Shown here: positions 25,281-36,368 of the stretch, piece after piece | How the letters are laid out: every line of letters starts with the position of its first letter | Position numbering within the stretch: position 1 is the first letter of the stretch | Assembly (NCBI GenBank): GCA_963828405.1 | Contig: CAWHEG010000031.1 | Location: 1,364,001-1,428,000, forward strand | Direction: 5' to 3' | Length of the DNA: 64,000 nt | Source of the DNA: JANMJD01 sp963828405 | GTDB lineage: Bacteria > Actinomycetota > Acidimicrobiia > Acidimicrobiales > Ilumatobacteraceae | Translations under genes and position numbers: made by a program | Notes under the pieces: generated by a model | The model's input: the letters and a program-made list of their open reading frames with translations, nothing else | Databases searched by the model: none | Told to the model about the DNA's origin: nothing

Positions 25281-26810
25281 TCACCCCCGCAAGCTACCGA
25301 GACCGCTCGTTCCGCCCGAGCGCGGTTCCGGCGGTTCGGGCGGCCGGACGGCGAGCAGGTCGGGGATCAGCGTCTCGTAGGCGGCCGCGGCGGCGAGCAG
25401 TTCGGCGTCGCCGCGGGGACGGCCGATCAGCTGCATCCCTGCCGGGAGGCCGCGGTCGTCGAACCCGACCGGCACGCTGATCGCCGGGAACCCGCAGAAC
25501 GTGGCGTAGAGCACGGTCTCCATCCAGCGGTGGTAGGTGTCCATCGCACGGTCGCCGATCGCCGTCGGCCAGCGCTCGTCGATCGGGAACGGCCACACCT
25601 GGGTCGTCGGCAGGGCGAGCAGGTCGAAGCGTTCGAACAGGGCGAGCATCACCTGGAGCAGCTCGGTGCGCACCGTGCTCGCCTCGACCAGCTCGACCCC
25701 CGACACCCGCTGCGCCTGCTCGTACTCCCACATCGCCTCGAGCTTGACCAGCCCGCGGCCGGCATCGAGGCGCACGATCGGAGCCAGGCCGCTGCCGGTG
25801 AGCACCCAGCGGATCGTGATCCACGCCTGCCACACCCGCTCGAGGTCGATCGCCAGCCGGGCCGGCTCGACCCCCGCGTCGGCCGACTCGAGGCGCGACA
25901 GACCCGACTCGCAGCTCTCGAGGAGGCCCGGCTCCATCGGCAGGTGTCCGGCGAGGTCGCCGAGCCAGCCGATCCGCAGCCCCGATGGGTCCGCCGCCCC
26001 GTCCGGGTCGAGGAACGAACGCGGACCCTCGACGATCGACAGCGGATCACGGGGATCCCACCCGGCCTGGGTGGCGAACAGGGCGGCGACGTCGGCCACC
26101 GAGCGCCCCATCGGGCCGTCGGTGGCCAGGGTGCCCAACCACCCCTCGGTCCGCGGCCAATCGGGCACCCGGCCCTGGCTCGGGCGGAACCCGAAGATGT
26201 TCTGCCAGGCTGCCGGGTTGCGCAGCGAGCCGCCGTAGTCGCTGCCGTCGGCCACCGGTAGCAGACGATGGGCGAGAGCCGAGGCCGCCCCGCCGCTCGA
26301 ACCGCCGGCCGATCGGCCGGCCGAGTAGGCGTTGGGCGTCGCCCCGAACACGGGGTTGAACGTGTGCGAACCCAACCCGAACTCGGGCACGTTGCTCTTG
26401 CCGATCACGATGCAGCCGGCGTGGCGCATCCGGGCGGCAAGCAGGCCGTCATGGCGCGGGCGGAAGTCGACGAGCAGCGGCGAGCCCGAGGTGGTCGGGA
26501 AGCCGGCGGCGTCGTTGAGGTCCTTGATCGCCTGGGGAATGCCATGCATCCAGCCACGCGACAGCCCGGATGCCAGTTCGGCGTCGCACTCGTCGGCCTG
26601 GGTGATCAGCACATCGTCGTCGGCCAGGTTGACGATGGCGTTGGCCGCCGGGTTGATCCGATGGATGCGCGCCAGATACGCCGCCATCACCTCCCGGCAC
26701 GACACCGTGCGGGCGTGGATGGCACCCGACAGCTCGACCGCGCCGAGGTCGGTCAGCTCACCGCCCGGCGGGCCGCTCCGCTCGACGGGCTCAGGCCTTG
26801 ACACGGGCAT
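25281..26810 (-). CDS. Amidase-signature family hydrolase
   Basis: 509 aa. Catalytic triad of the amidase signature: Lys in AIKDLND, first Ser in GGSSGGAASAL, second Ser in DGSDYGGSLRNPA. Length and the C-terminal SVPVGFDDRGLPAGMQLIG block are typical of amidases that cleave simple amides, including indoleacetamide and similar compounds. The ATG at 26810 overlaps the stop of the upstream flavoprotein by 20 nt. A GTG at 26804 is an alternative. A still longer frame to 26897 is only overlap with that gene. Its own stop overlaps the presumed GTG of the next flavoprotein. Confidence 0.9.
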   Translation of the reverse strand: MPVSRPEPVERSGPPGGELTDLGAVELSGAIHARTVSCREVMAAYLARIHRINPAANAIVNLADDDVLITQADECDAELASGLSRGWMHGIPQAIKDLNDAAGFPTTSGSPLLVDFRPRHDGLLAARMRHAGCIVIGKSNVPEFGLGSHTFNPVFGATPNAYSAGRSAGGSSGGAASALAHRLLPVADGSDYGGSLRNPAAWQNIFGFRPSQGRVPDWPRTEGWLGTLATDGPMGRSVADVAALFATQAGWDPRDPLSIVEGPRSFLDPDGAADPSGLRIGWLGDLAGHLPMEPGLLESCESGLSRLESADAGVEPARLAIDLERVWQAWITIRWVLTGSGLAPIVRLDAGRGLVKLEAMWEYEQAQRVSGVELVEASTVRTELLQVMLALFERFDLLALPTTQVWPFPIDERWPTAIGDRAMDTYHRWMETVLYATFCGFPAISVPVGFDDRGLPAGMQLIGRPRGDAELLAAAAAYETLIPDLLAVRPPEPPEPRSGGTSGLGSLRG

Positions 26811-29253
26811 GGGTGGGATCGTAGAGCGGGCGGAGCGACACACGTGCGGGCACCCGCTCGGTCGCCACCTCGAGCTCGTAGGCGCCGCCGAGCACATCCT
26901 CGGCCGTGACCCCGGCCGGGTTGCGGACGTAGCCGTAGCCGATCGAGGCGCCGATGGTGTAGCCGTACCCGCCGCTGGTCAGCCAGCCGACCCGCTCGCC
27001 GTCGCGGTAGATCGTCTCACGGCCGAGGAGCACGACGTCGCGGCCCGCCTCGGCGGCCGCGACGGTGAACGCGGCGAGCATCTTGCGGACGCCCGACTCA
27101 CGCTGTTCGAGCACGGCGGAGCGACCCTTGAACGGCACGCCGGAGCGCAGCTTGACGGCCCAACCGAGTCCGGCCTCGATCGGCGTGTGGTCCGGGCCGA
27201 TGTCCGATCCCCAGGCCCGGTAGCCCTTCTCCAGGCGGCAGCTCTCGATCGCCCGGTAGCCGGCGTTGACCAGACCGTGGGCGGTGCCCGCGGCGCTGAC
27301 CGTGTCGTACACGGTCGTGGCGTACTCCACGGGGAGGTGCAGCTCCCAGCCGAGCTCGCCGACGTAGGTCACGCGCAGGGCGCGCACCGGGCATCCGGCG
27401 ATGCCGATCACCCGCTGGGTGGCGAAGGGGAACGCCTCGTTGGAGAGATCCGCCCTGGTCACCGATTGCAGGATGACGCGCGACAGGGGGCCCATCAGCG
27501 ACAGCACCGCCGATCCCGAGGTGATGTCGAACAGCTGGGCGTTCGCCCCGGCAGGGATGTTGCGGCTGATCCAGTCGAAGTCGTGGGCGGCGAAGCCCGT
27601 TCCCGTCACGATGTAGAACTCGTCGGCGGCCACCCGGCAGACCGTCAGGTCGCACTGGATGCCGCCGCGGTCGTCGAGCATCTGTGTGTAGGTCAACGAG
27701 CCGACGGGCTTGTCGACGTCGTTGGCACAGATCCAGTCGAGCGCGGCCGGAGCATCGGGGCCCTTGAGGGCGAACTTGGCGAACGACGTCTGGTCGATGA
27801 TCGCCGCGGCCTGGCGCAGCGCGGCGTGCTCGCGGCCCACGGCGGCGAACCAGTTCTGGCGACCGTAGGTGTAGACGTCGACGGGCGACTCGCCCGGGGC
27901 GTCGGCGAACCAGTTCGGCCGCTCCCAGCCGAGCTTCTCGCCGAACGACGCCCCGGCCGCCTGCAACCGGGAGTAGAGCGGCGACGTGCGGCACGGCCGG
28001 CCGCTGCGCTGCTCCTCGTGCGGCCAGGCCATCGTGTAGTGCTTGGCGTAGGCCTCGAGCGTACGGGTGCGCACCCAGTCGGTGTCGTGGTGCGGGCGGC
28101 CGAAACGGCGCAGGTCGACCACCCACAGGTCGTAGGGAGGCGCCCCGTCGTGCACCCATTCGGCGAGCGCCTGCCCGGCGCCCCCACCGGCGGCGATGCC
28201 GAAGGCGTTGAACCCGGCCCCGACGTAGAAGTTCCTCAGCTCGGGCGCCTCGCCGAGGATGAAGTTGCCGTCGGGGGTGAAGCTCTCGGGCCCGTTGACC
28301 AGCTCGTTGATCCCCGCCGTGGCCAGCGCCGGGACCCGGCCGATGGCGAGCTCCATCGTCGGGGCGAAGTGGTCGAAGTCCGACTCCAGCAGCTGGAAGC
28401 GGAACGGGCGGGGGATGCCGTCGACGGCCCAGGGCACCGGATCGGGCTCGTAGCCGCCCATCACCAGACCACCGACCTCCTCCTTGTGGTAGGTCAGGCG
28501 GTCGGGGTCGCGCAGCGTCGGCAGGTTGCGGGGCACCTCCGGTTCGAGGGGGGTGGTGATCAGGTACTGGTGCTCGACCGAGACCAGCGGCACGTTGACC
28601 CCGACGCTCGCCGCCAACGCCCGTGTCCACTGCCCGGCGCAGACGACCACCTTCTCGCAGGCGATCCGCCCCTGGTCGGTGAGCACCGCGCCGATCACCC
28701 CGTCGGTCACCTCGATGCCGGTGACCTCGGTGTCCTCGCAGATCGTCGCCCCGGCCATCCGGGCCCCGCGGGCCAGCGCCATGGTGATGTCGCTCGGGTT
28801 GGCCTGGCCGTCGGTCGGCAGAAACGCGGCGCCGACGACGTCGTCGACCTGCATCAACGGCCAGAGGTCCTGGGCCTCGCTCGGCGAGAGGAGGTGCATC
28901 TCGAGACCGAACGACTTGGCCGTCGTCGCCTGGCGCTTGACCTCCTCCCATCGTTCGGCGTTGCAGGCGAGGCGGAGACCGCCGTTCATCTTCCATCCGG
29001 TGGCCAGGCCGGTGGTGGCCTCGAGCGTCTTGTACAGCTCGACGGAGTTGCCGAGCAGCTGGGTGATGTTCGCGCTGGTGCGCAGCTGGCCGACGAGTCC
29101 GGCGGCATGGAACGTCGAACCCGACGTCAGCTTGTGCTGCTCGATCAGCACCGTGTCGGTCCAGCCGAGGCGGGCGAGGTGGTACGCCGTCGAGCACCCG
29201 ACGATGCCGCCGCCGATGACGACGGCGCGAGCCGATGAGGGGAGTGCAGCCAC
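26791..29253 (-). CDS. Dimethylglycine/sarcosine dehydrogenase-like flavoprotein, copy 2
   Basis: 820 aa, complete. GTG 29253 is chosen. A TTG just upstream is less likely. FAD domain with VVIGGGIVGCSTAYHL, GSTFHAAG in the position of TWHAAG in copy 1 (Phe-His instead of Trp-His), then the GcvT-like C-terminal half from about residue 430 with QTSFAKFALKGPDA and the aminomethyltransferase core. It is a clear paralogue of the 22.8-kb gene, and one amidase separates the two. The substrate is probably a methylated or substituted glycine. Both copies keep the folate-binding half, so they may use different substrates. Confidence 0.9.
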   Translation of the reverse strand: MAALPSSARAVVIGGGIVGCSTAYHLARLGWTDTVLIEQHKLTSGSTFHAAGLVGQLRTSANITQLLGNSVELYKTLEATTGLATGWKMNGGLRLACNAERWEEVKRQATTAKSFGLEMHLLSPSEAQDLWPLMQVDDVVGAAFLPTDGQANPSDITMALARGARMAGATICEDTEVTGIEVTDGVIGAVLTDQGRIACEKVVVCAGQWTRALAASVGVNVPLVSVEHQYLITTPLEPEVPRNLPTLRDPDRLTYHKEEVGGLVMGGYEPDPVPWAVDGIPRPFRFQLLESDFDHFAPTMELAIGRVPALATAGINELVNGPESFTPDGNFILGEAPELRNFYVGAGFNAFGIAAGGGAGQALAEWVHDGAPPYDLWVVDLRRFGRPHHDTDWVRTRTLEAYAKHYTMAWPHEEQRSGRPCRTSPLYSRLQAAGASFGEKLGWERPNWFADAPGESPVDVYTYGRQNWFAAVGREHAALRQAAAIIDQTSFAKFALKGPDAPAALDWICANDVDKPVGSLTYTQMLDDRGGIQCDLTVCRVAADEFYIVTGTGFAAHDFDWISRNIPAGANAQLFDITSGSAVLSLMGPLSRVILQSVTRADLSNEAFPFATQRVIGIAGCPVRALRVTYVGELGWELHLPVEYATTVYDTVSAAGTAHGLVNAGYRAIESCRLEKGYRAWGSDIGPDHTPIEAGLGWAVKLRSGVPFKGRSAVLEQRESGVRKMLAAFTVAAAEAGRDVVLLGRETIYRDGERVGWLTSGGYGYTIGASIGYGYVRNPAGVTAEDVLGGAYELEVATERVPARVSLRPLYDPTHARVKA

Positions 29254-29302
29254 CAACGTTGCTTAGCATCCCGACAGCTCACACTGCCGGTGTGGGCCGA
29301 CC

Positions 29303-30649
29303 TCAGGCGAGCGAGGCGGCCAGTTCGTCGATCAGCGACTCCGGCGTGTCCGGGTGCATGAACACCAGCCGCCCCACCGGCTCGCCCCGCCAGCTGGTCG
29401 GGGCGACGAACGCCACCCCCTCGTCGAGCAGCCTCGTCGCCCAGGACCGCCACTCGGGGCGGCCCCAGCCGGCTCGGCGGAACAGCACGACCCCCAGCGG
29501 CGGCTCCATCACCAGTTCGACGCCGGGTGTGGTGGCCAACCGGGCGGCGCACCGACCGGCCAGTGCGAGGGCGCGGGAGACGGCCACGCGGTGCGCGTCG
29601 ATGCCATGGGTGAGCAGGGCGAACCACAGCGGCAGACCGCTGGCCCGACGGGTGAGCTGGTAGCCGTAGTCGCTCGGGTTCCAGTCGACACCGCCGTCGC
29701 CGTCACGGTCGTCGCCGGTGTGGAGCAGGTCGAGGTAGGGACCGTGCTGGGTGTGCACGGCGGCCGCCCGCCGCGGATCGCGGTAGAGCAGGGCACAGGA
29801 GCCGGCGGGGCCGAACAGCCACTTGTGGGGATCGATGATCACCGAGTCGGCGCGTTCGATGCCGGCGAACAGCCCGCGGCGCTCCTCGACGAGCAGCGCC
29901 GCCCCGCCGTAGGCGGCATCGACGTGCAGCCACATGCCATGGGCCGCGCACTGGTCGGCCAAACCCGCCAGGTCGTCGACGACACCGGCGTTGGTCGATC
30001 CCCCGGCCGCGCAGACGATGCCGATGTCGCTCCGCCCGGCCAGCGACCGGGCCAAGGCGGCGCCGGTGAACCGGCCCCCGGCGTCGGTCGGTACGACGAG
30101 CGCTTCCAGGCCGAGCAGGCGCAGTGCGTTGTCGACCGAGGCGTGGGCGGTGTCGGCCACGGCGACGGTGCGCCGCCCGGGATCCTGATCACGGGCCACG
30201 GCGAGGGCCGAGAGGTTGCCGATCGAGCCGCCGCTCATGAAGCAGCCCCCGGCGCCGGCGGGCAGTCCGGCCACGCCGGCCAGCCAGGCCAGCACCTGGT
30301 TCTCGGCGGCGACGGCACCCGAGGCCTCGAGCCACGACTCGGCGGAGAAGTTCGCCGCCCCGATCGCCGCGTCCATCCACACTCCGGCCGCGCTCGGCGA
30401 GACGGGGATGAAGGCGAGGAACCGCTCGCTACCCAGGCCGATCGTGTTCGGGACGACGGCGCCGGTGAACAACTCCCACGCCGGGCCGGCGCCGAGTCCT
30501 TCCTCGGTGATGGCACCGTCGAGGGCGGCGGCCATCTCGCCGGCGGAGGCCCGCCGACCGATCGGCGTGTGCTCCAACCGTTCGCCGATGAACCGGGTGA
30601 CCCGTCCGGGCAGGTCGCCGAGCTGGGCATCGCGGTGCAGGGAGCCCAC
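29303..30649 (-). CDS. PLP-dependent group II amino-acid decarboxylase
   Basis: 448 aa of the fold-type I group II decarboxylases (aromatic amino acids, glutamate, 2,4-diaminobutyrate). The lysine that binds PLP is in DPHKWLFGPAG. The upstream HVDAAYGGAAL Asp, the GSTNAGVVDD region and the SGGSIGNL loop are all in place. GTG 30649 starts three bases after the stop of the RTX-type gene, so the two share a transcript. The exact substrate cannot be read from the sequence. Neighbouring N-methylglycine and amide enzymes suggest amino-acid or amine turnover. Confidence 0.85.
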   Translation of the reverse strand: MGSLHRDAQLGDLPGRVTRFIGERLEHTPIGRRASAGEMAAALDGAITEEGLGAGPAWELFTGAVVPNTIGLGSERFLAFIPVSPSAAGVWMDAAIGAANFSAESWLEASGAVAAENQVLAWLAGVAGLPAGAGGCFMSGGSIGNLSALAVARDQDPGRRTVAVADTAHASVDNALRLLGLEALVVPTDAGGRFTGAALARSLAGRSDIGIVCAAGGSTNAGVVDDLAGLADQCAAHGMWLHVDAAYGGAALLVEERRGLFAGIERADSVIIDPHKWLFGPAGSCALLYRDPRRAAAVHTQHGPYLDLLHTGDDRDGDGGVDWNPSDYGYQLTRRASGLPLWFALLTHGIDAHRVAVSRALALAGRCAARLATTPGVELVMEPPLGVVLFRRAGWGRPEWRSWATRLLDEGVAFVAPTSWRGEPVGRLVFMHPDTPESLIDELAASLA

Positions 30650-30652
30650 CTG

Positions 30653-31735
30653 CTACGGCCCTGTGAGGGTCTTGGCCTCGAAGTTCGAGTAGTAGATCGG
30701 CCGCATCGTGGCGCTGCGCACCACCGCGCCCGAGTCGGTGGTGGGTGATTCGAGCCGCACGACCTTGAGCGAGTCGGTGCCCGCGCCGGCGTCGACGACG
30801 ATCTTGGTGTCGGGATGCTGCAGCACACGCACCACGTCGTTGCCTCCGGCGAAGCGTGCGGTCACCGTGCCCACGCGCATCCAGGTGAGATTCCAGCCCG
30901 GGACGACGTTCTCGACGAAGCTGAGCTTCCCGAGGGTGGGCACGGGGTGGTTCAACGTCCAGGACGACGAGTAGGCGATCTCGATGTCGACGTTGACGAT
31001 GCCGTCACCACCCGGGCCGTCGTAGATCTGGGAGATGATGTTCGCCCCGCCGGGGGCCGGCCGGGTCAACTTGACGAACACCTTGTCCGGGGCATCGATG
31101 AGGCTGTAGTACGGGGCGGCCACGTCGGCGTTGGTGAGGTGGAACGTGTCGGTCCCCGCGCCGCCGCTCGACTCGTCGTCCGAGCCGTCGTCGACGCCGA
31201 TGGTGGCGTCTCCCGTGACGACGTCGTTGCCGCTGCCGCCGGAGATGAGGTCCGAGCCGCTGCCGCCCCTTACCAGGTCGTCACCGCCGCCGCCGTCGAG
31301 CCAGTCGGCGCCGTCGCCCCCCTTGACGTAGTCGGCCCCCGGACCCCCGAACAGCTTCTCGCCGATCGGGCCGCCGCTGATGACATCGGCGCCGTCCTTG
31401 CCCTGAACCTCGACGGGGTTGCCGTAGTGTCCCCGCGGAACCAGGGCCGGGAAGTCGGCCTGGCGCATCTGTGTGGTGTCGATCAGATCGGCGCCGGCCG
31501 TGCCGTTGACCAGCACGTAGGTCAACTGCGCACAGCCGAAGGCGGTCACGACCGAGCCGACGGCCACGTTCCCGCCGGCGCACGAGAGGCGAGCAGTGCC
31601 CGGGGCCGTCATGCGGACATTGAGCTCACCCGCCGTCGACAACGTCACGGTCGCCGCGGCGTGAGCGGGTGCCGGCCCGGCCACGTTCCCGACGGCGGAC
31701 AGCATCGGGATCGTGAGCACGAGGTAACGCCTCAT
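30653..31735 (-). CDS. Secreted protein with RTX-type calcium-binding repeats
   Basis: 360 aa from ATG 31735 (GAGAGGAG upstream). Sec signal peptide (residues 1-28). About five GGxGxDxU nonapeptide repeats near residues 170-215 (GGPGADYVK, GGDGADWLD, GGSGSDLIS, GGSGNDVVT) that should form a calcium-bound parallel beta-roll. The flanking sequence has no recognised enzyme domain. In Gram-negative bacteria such repeats go with type I secretion, but here the N-terminal signal implies Sec export. A longer in-frame start would add an unconserved leader. Confidence 0.85.
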   Translation of the reverse strand: MRRYLVLTIPMLSAVGNVAGPAPAHAAATVTLSTAGELNVRMTAPGTARLSCAGGNVAVGSVVTAFGCAQLTYVLVNGTAGADLIDTTQMRQADFPALVPRGHYGNPVEVQGKDGADVISGGPIGEKLFGGPGADYVKGGDGADWLDGGGGDDLVRGGSGSDLISGGSGNDVVTGDATIGVDDGSDDESSGGAGTDTFHLTNADVAAPYYSLIDAPDKVFVKLTRPAPGGANIISQIYDGPGGDGIVNVDIEIAYSSSWTLNHPVPTLGKLSFVENVVPGWNLTWMRVGTVTARFAGGNDVVRVLQHPDTKIVVDAGAGTDSLKVVRLESPTTDSGAVVRSATMRPIYYSNFEAKTLTGP

Positions 31736-31907
31736 CGGAACTGGACTCCTCTCGACCGAGCACCGCTCAGGGTAGCCGACAACCGCTCTGCGTCGACAGA
31801 CGTGAGCTGCGGGGCCGACGGTCGGACCGTGTCCTCCGGATCGGATCGCTGAGCGGCTCGAGCCCTTGGCCGGCCTCCGGTGGGGGGTCGGGCGTCGTTC
31901 GAGGGGC

Positions 31908-32261
31908 TCAGCCACCTGCCGTCGCCTGGTGCTGCTCCAGATGACGCTCGCGCATCGCCAGGTAGAGCGGGCAGGCGAAGGCGAAGGCGATCACCAAGCC
32001 GACCAGCACGTACAACCACGAGCGCTTCATCCCGATCCGGCGGCTCTCGACGATCATGAAACCGAACGCCGCCAGACCCCCGAAGGTGAGGTCCCAGCCG
32101 ATCGACGACGAGGCCGAGTTGGCGAACGTCGACTCGACGAACCCCTTGACCCCCTGGGGGAGGGTGTCGGATCCGATCCATTGCAGGTTGAAGTACCAGC
32201 AGCCGACCAGGCCGATGACGGCGAGGGCGAGGTAGACGGCCTGGCGTTGGCGCGAGTTCAT
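31908..32261 (-). CDS. DUF2834 membrane protein
   Basis: 117 aa, three transmembrane helices. The order YLALAVIGLVGCWYFN, FANSASSSIGWDL, GFMIVESRRIGMKRSWLYV and FACPLYLAMRE fits DUF2834 well. Function unknown. Its stop is close to the end of the neighbouring convergent gap (31736-31907), which has no gene. Confidence 0.85.
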   Translation of the reverse strand: MNSRQRQAVYLALAVIGLVGCWYFNLQWIGSDTLPQGVKGFVESTFANSASSSIGWDLTFGGLAAFGFMIVESRRIGMKRSWLYVLVGLVIAFAFACPLYLAMRERHLEQHQATAGG

Positions 32262-32381
32262 TCCCGAACGGTACCGAGTGGGCGGCCGCCTCCCGCTTCA
32301 TCCCGAGCCGCTTCGCCTCAACGAGGACGCGTTTCCCGCCGCCCGGGAACCTTCATGGGCGCGGCGGCGTCAGAGCTGGTG

Positions 32382-33567
32382 ATGCGCACCCGACCCGCGA
32401 TGCTCGTTGCCGTCGCCCTGGGCGTGGCGGCCGTCGCCTGCGGCGATCCCGTCCCACAGGTCGACGACCGGGCCGCTGCACCCGCGACGGCCGTGCTCGG
32501 AGAACCCGGGACGGCGCCCGAGACCGTGTCACCTCCTTCTTCTCCTGTTTCTCCTCCTCCTCCTCCTCCTCCTCCTCCTCCTCGGACGCTCGATTTCGAT
32601 GGTGAGCACCCACACTGGGCCAACGCCCTCCCGACGGACGTTGGCGAGCGGCTGTCGGCCCACGACTGGTACCTGAACGAGGTGGACGGTGTCGCCCGGG
32701 TCGATGCCCCGCTGAGCTCCATCCACTTCGGGGGCGAGATGTACTTCGTCTCGGGGAACGACGGCTGCAACGTGACCGATGCACTCGACGGGATCTACGC
32801 CGATGGCATCCTGACCCTGGGGAACATCGAGTCGACTGCCATCGACTGCGGATGGCCGGACACGATGTCGCTGGCGCCCGGCGACGAGTTGCGGCTCATC
32901 GATGACACCCGTCTCGAACTGGTCCGCCACGCCGACGACAAGGTTCGAGGTGGTCGCGTTCGAGGGCTTCCCGTGGATCGGCCTGTACCCGCCGGTGATC
33001 ACGTTCGTCGAGGCGCCGGCTGCCATCAGCTGGACCGTCGGCTGCTCGACGTACACCGCCGGCGACGGATGGTTCGACGGCAGTGACCTCGTGGTCGGCC
33101 CGACGATCGAGGGGCCGGTACCCGCCCGGCCCGCCGACCCGGCGGAGCCCTGCCTCGAGTCCACCGAGTACGCGCTGCGGCTCGGTGACCGCATCCGCTT
33201 CGGCGACGGTGGAACACGACTCGAACTGCACCGCGACGACGGCCGGGACGGCCCGTTCGAACTCCAGCGGCTCGACCTGGCCCCGGCCGACCCTGCGGTC
33301 GTGGTCGGGAGTTGGAGGAACGGACTGCTCCCGGTCGAGATCCGCGCCGATGGCACCGTCGGGGTTGCGGGCTGCCTGGACGGGACGTGGACCGAGGGGG
33401 TGATGCGGTTGCCCCGTTCGCTCACCGACTGCTGGTCACCGACGACCATCGGCGATCTGCCCCCCGGCCTGCCCGGCGAGGAGTATCGAATCCTCGCCAG
33501 TGGTGTGAACGACGTCGTCTACCTGACGAGCTACAGCACGTCATTGCGGCTGGTGCGAGCGGGTTGA
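32382..33567 (+). pseudogene. Three-domain lipoprotein-like protein, frameshifted
   Basis: Start ATG 32382 gives a lipoprotein-type leader (MRTRPAMLVAVALGV, ending in VAC). A Ser/Pro linker with ten consecutive prolines (encoded by a CTC/CCT microsatellite) follows. Then come three beta-rich repeat domains, each with two cysteines and ending in LELVR, LELHR and LRLVR. The frame changes near 32925-32945, so an indel separates domain 1 from domains 2-3. The two parts read as one protein after correction. The family is unknown to me. The repeats resemble a META/HslJ-like barrel. Confidence 0.55.
32533..32583 (+). repeat. CTC trinucleotide microsatellite encoding polyproline
   Basis: An almost pure run of CTC/CCT triplets inside the lipoprotein gene, giving about ten prolines in a row. 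Slippage here would change length in whole codons unless a base is lost. Confidence 0.7.
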
Positions 33568-33588
33568 TCCGGCGCCGGGGCCGGCCGG

Positions 33589-33594
33589 TACCGT
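33589..33594 (+). promoter_or_regulatory. -10 box of leaderless fumarase gene
   Basis: TACCGT, six bases before the fumarase ATG, no Shine-Dalgarno. Confidence 0.45.
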
Positions 33595-33600
33595 TGGCCC

Positions 33601-35259
<1,659 letters not shown>

Positions 35260-35311
35260 GCGGGCGATCGGGCTTCCGGGAAGTCCCGGACGCCGCCGGC
35301 CTCCCCCTCGT

Positions 35312-36181
35312 TCACTCCGACGGCGGGGCCAGCCCACCGATCGGCGGATCGTGCTCGACGCCGTTGCGTGGGCGCGGTCCCGAGTAGTGGGAGCCCTCGG
35401 CGAGGAGCTCGGGCACGGTGAGCAGGGTGTAGCCCCGCCGGAGAGCGACGTCGAGCATGCAGTCGACGGCGTCGACGGTCGCCTCGTGGTCGCCGCCCCC
35501 GTCGTGCAGCAGCGTGATCTGCCCCGGGTGCAGGTTGGCGGCGTACTTCGCGCACAGCTCCCCGGCCGACCGCCGCGGCAGGTCCGCGTCGCCGAGGATC
35601 GCCGTGGTGAAGATGTTGCACATCCCGTTGTCGGCCAGCGCCCGCTGGATGCGATCGTCGACGGTCAGGCCCGGTGACCGGAAGATCACCGGGATCGCCC
35701 CGGTGACCTCGGTGATCAGCTGGTTGGCCGGGGCGATCTCCGCCGCGATCGTGGAGGGTGAGTACGAGTGGCTCAGCGCGTGGCTGCCGATGGCATGGCC
35801 GCGATCCACGATCGCCCGGGCGATGTCCGGATACTCGCGGACCATCCGGCCGATCACGAAGAACGTCGCCCGTGCGCCGCGAGCCTCGAACTTGGCCATC
35901 ACCCGCTTGCTCGTGCCCGGCCACGGACCGTCGTCGAAACTGAATGCGGTGAGCTTGCGAGCGCCGACGTCGACGCCGCGGACGGTCTCACCGGGGGTGC
36001 ACAGCGGAGCGAGCAGTGGACCGACCTGCACGGCGGTGCCGCGCTCGGCCGGCGACAGGTCGATCCCGTCAACCGGTGTTTCGATCGATGCGAGCGGGGG
36101 GATCGGGCCGGCATGGCCCACGCCGCGGGCCGCGTTGATCACGCCGACCATCACCACGCAGAGTACTGCTTTCCGCCACAT
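35312..36181 (-). CDS. Secreted polysaccharide deacetylase (NodB domain)
   Basis: 289 aa. Signal-like N-terminus (residues 1-22). NodB motifs: FSFDDGPWPG (catalytic Asp and metal Asp), HAIGSHALSHSY (metal His pair), RSPGL, and LLHDGGGDHEATV. The enzyme would remove acetyl groups from peptidoglycan or other GlcNAc polymers outside the cell. All motif residues are present. Confidence 0.9.
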   Translation of the reverse strand: MWRKAVLCVVMVGVINAARGVGHAGPIPPLASIETPVDGIDLSPAERGTAVQVGPLLAPLCTPGETVRGVDVGARKLTAFSFDDGPWPGTSKRVMAKFEARGARATFFVIGRMVREYPDIARAIVDRGHAIGSHALSHSYSPSTIAAEIAPANQLITEVTGAIPVIFRSPGLTVDDRIQRALADNGMCNIFTTAILGDADLPRRSAGELCAKYAANLHPGQITLLHDGGGDHEATVDAVDCMLDVALRRGYTLLTVPELLAEGSHYSGPRPRNGVEHDPPIGGLAPPSE

Positions 36182-36356
36182 CCGCCGCTCCTTGTGTGAA
36201 CACTACAGCACCGATGGGCGGCTGGCTCACACCATCACGACTCCCCGCGCTGCAACATTCCGGACAGTCGGCGGCGGCGGAACTGCCGGGGACGGTCCAG
36301 CTCGGCCCGTGCCCTCGCCCATTGCCCACGAGCCCCGCCGGTCGTGGAGGGACCAC

Positions 36357-36362
36357 TAGGGT
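36357..36362 (+). promoter_or_regulatory. -10 box of leaderless DUF4870-like gene
   Basis: TAGGGT, six bases before the GTG at 36369. Confidence 0.4.
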
Positions 36363-36368
36363 CCGGGT

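Noticed and set aside
35275..35290. TCCGGGA/TCCCGGA hairpin after the fumarase gene
   Set aside because: Seven-base stem, two-base loop, no T-run; too weak to call.
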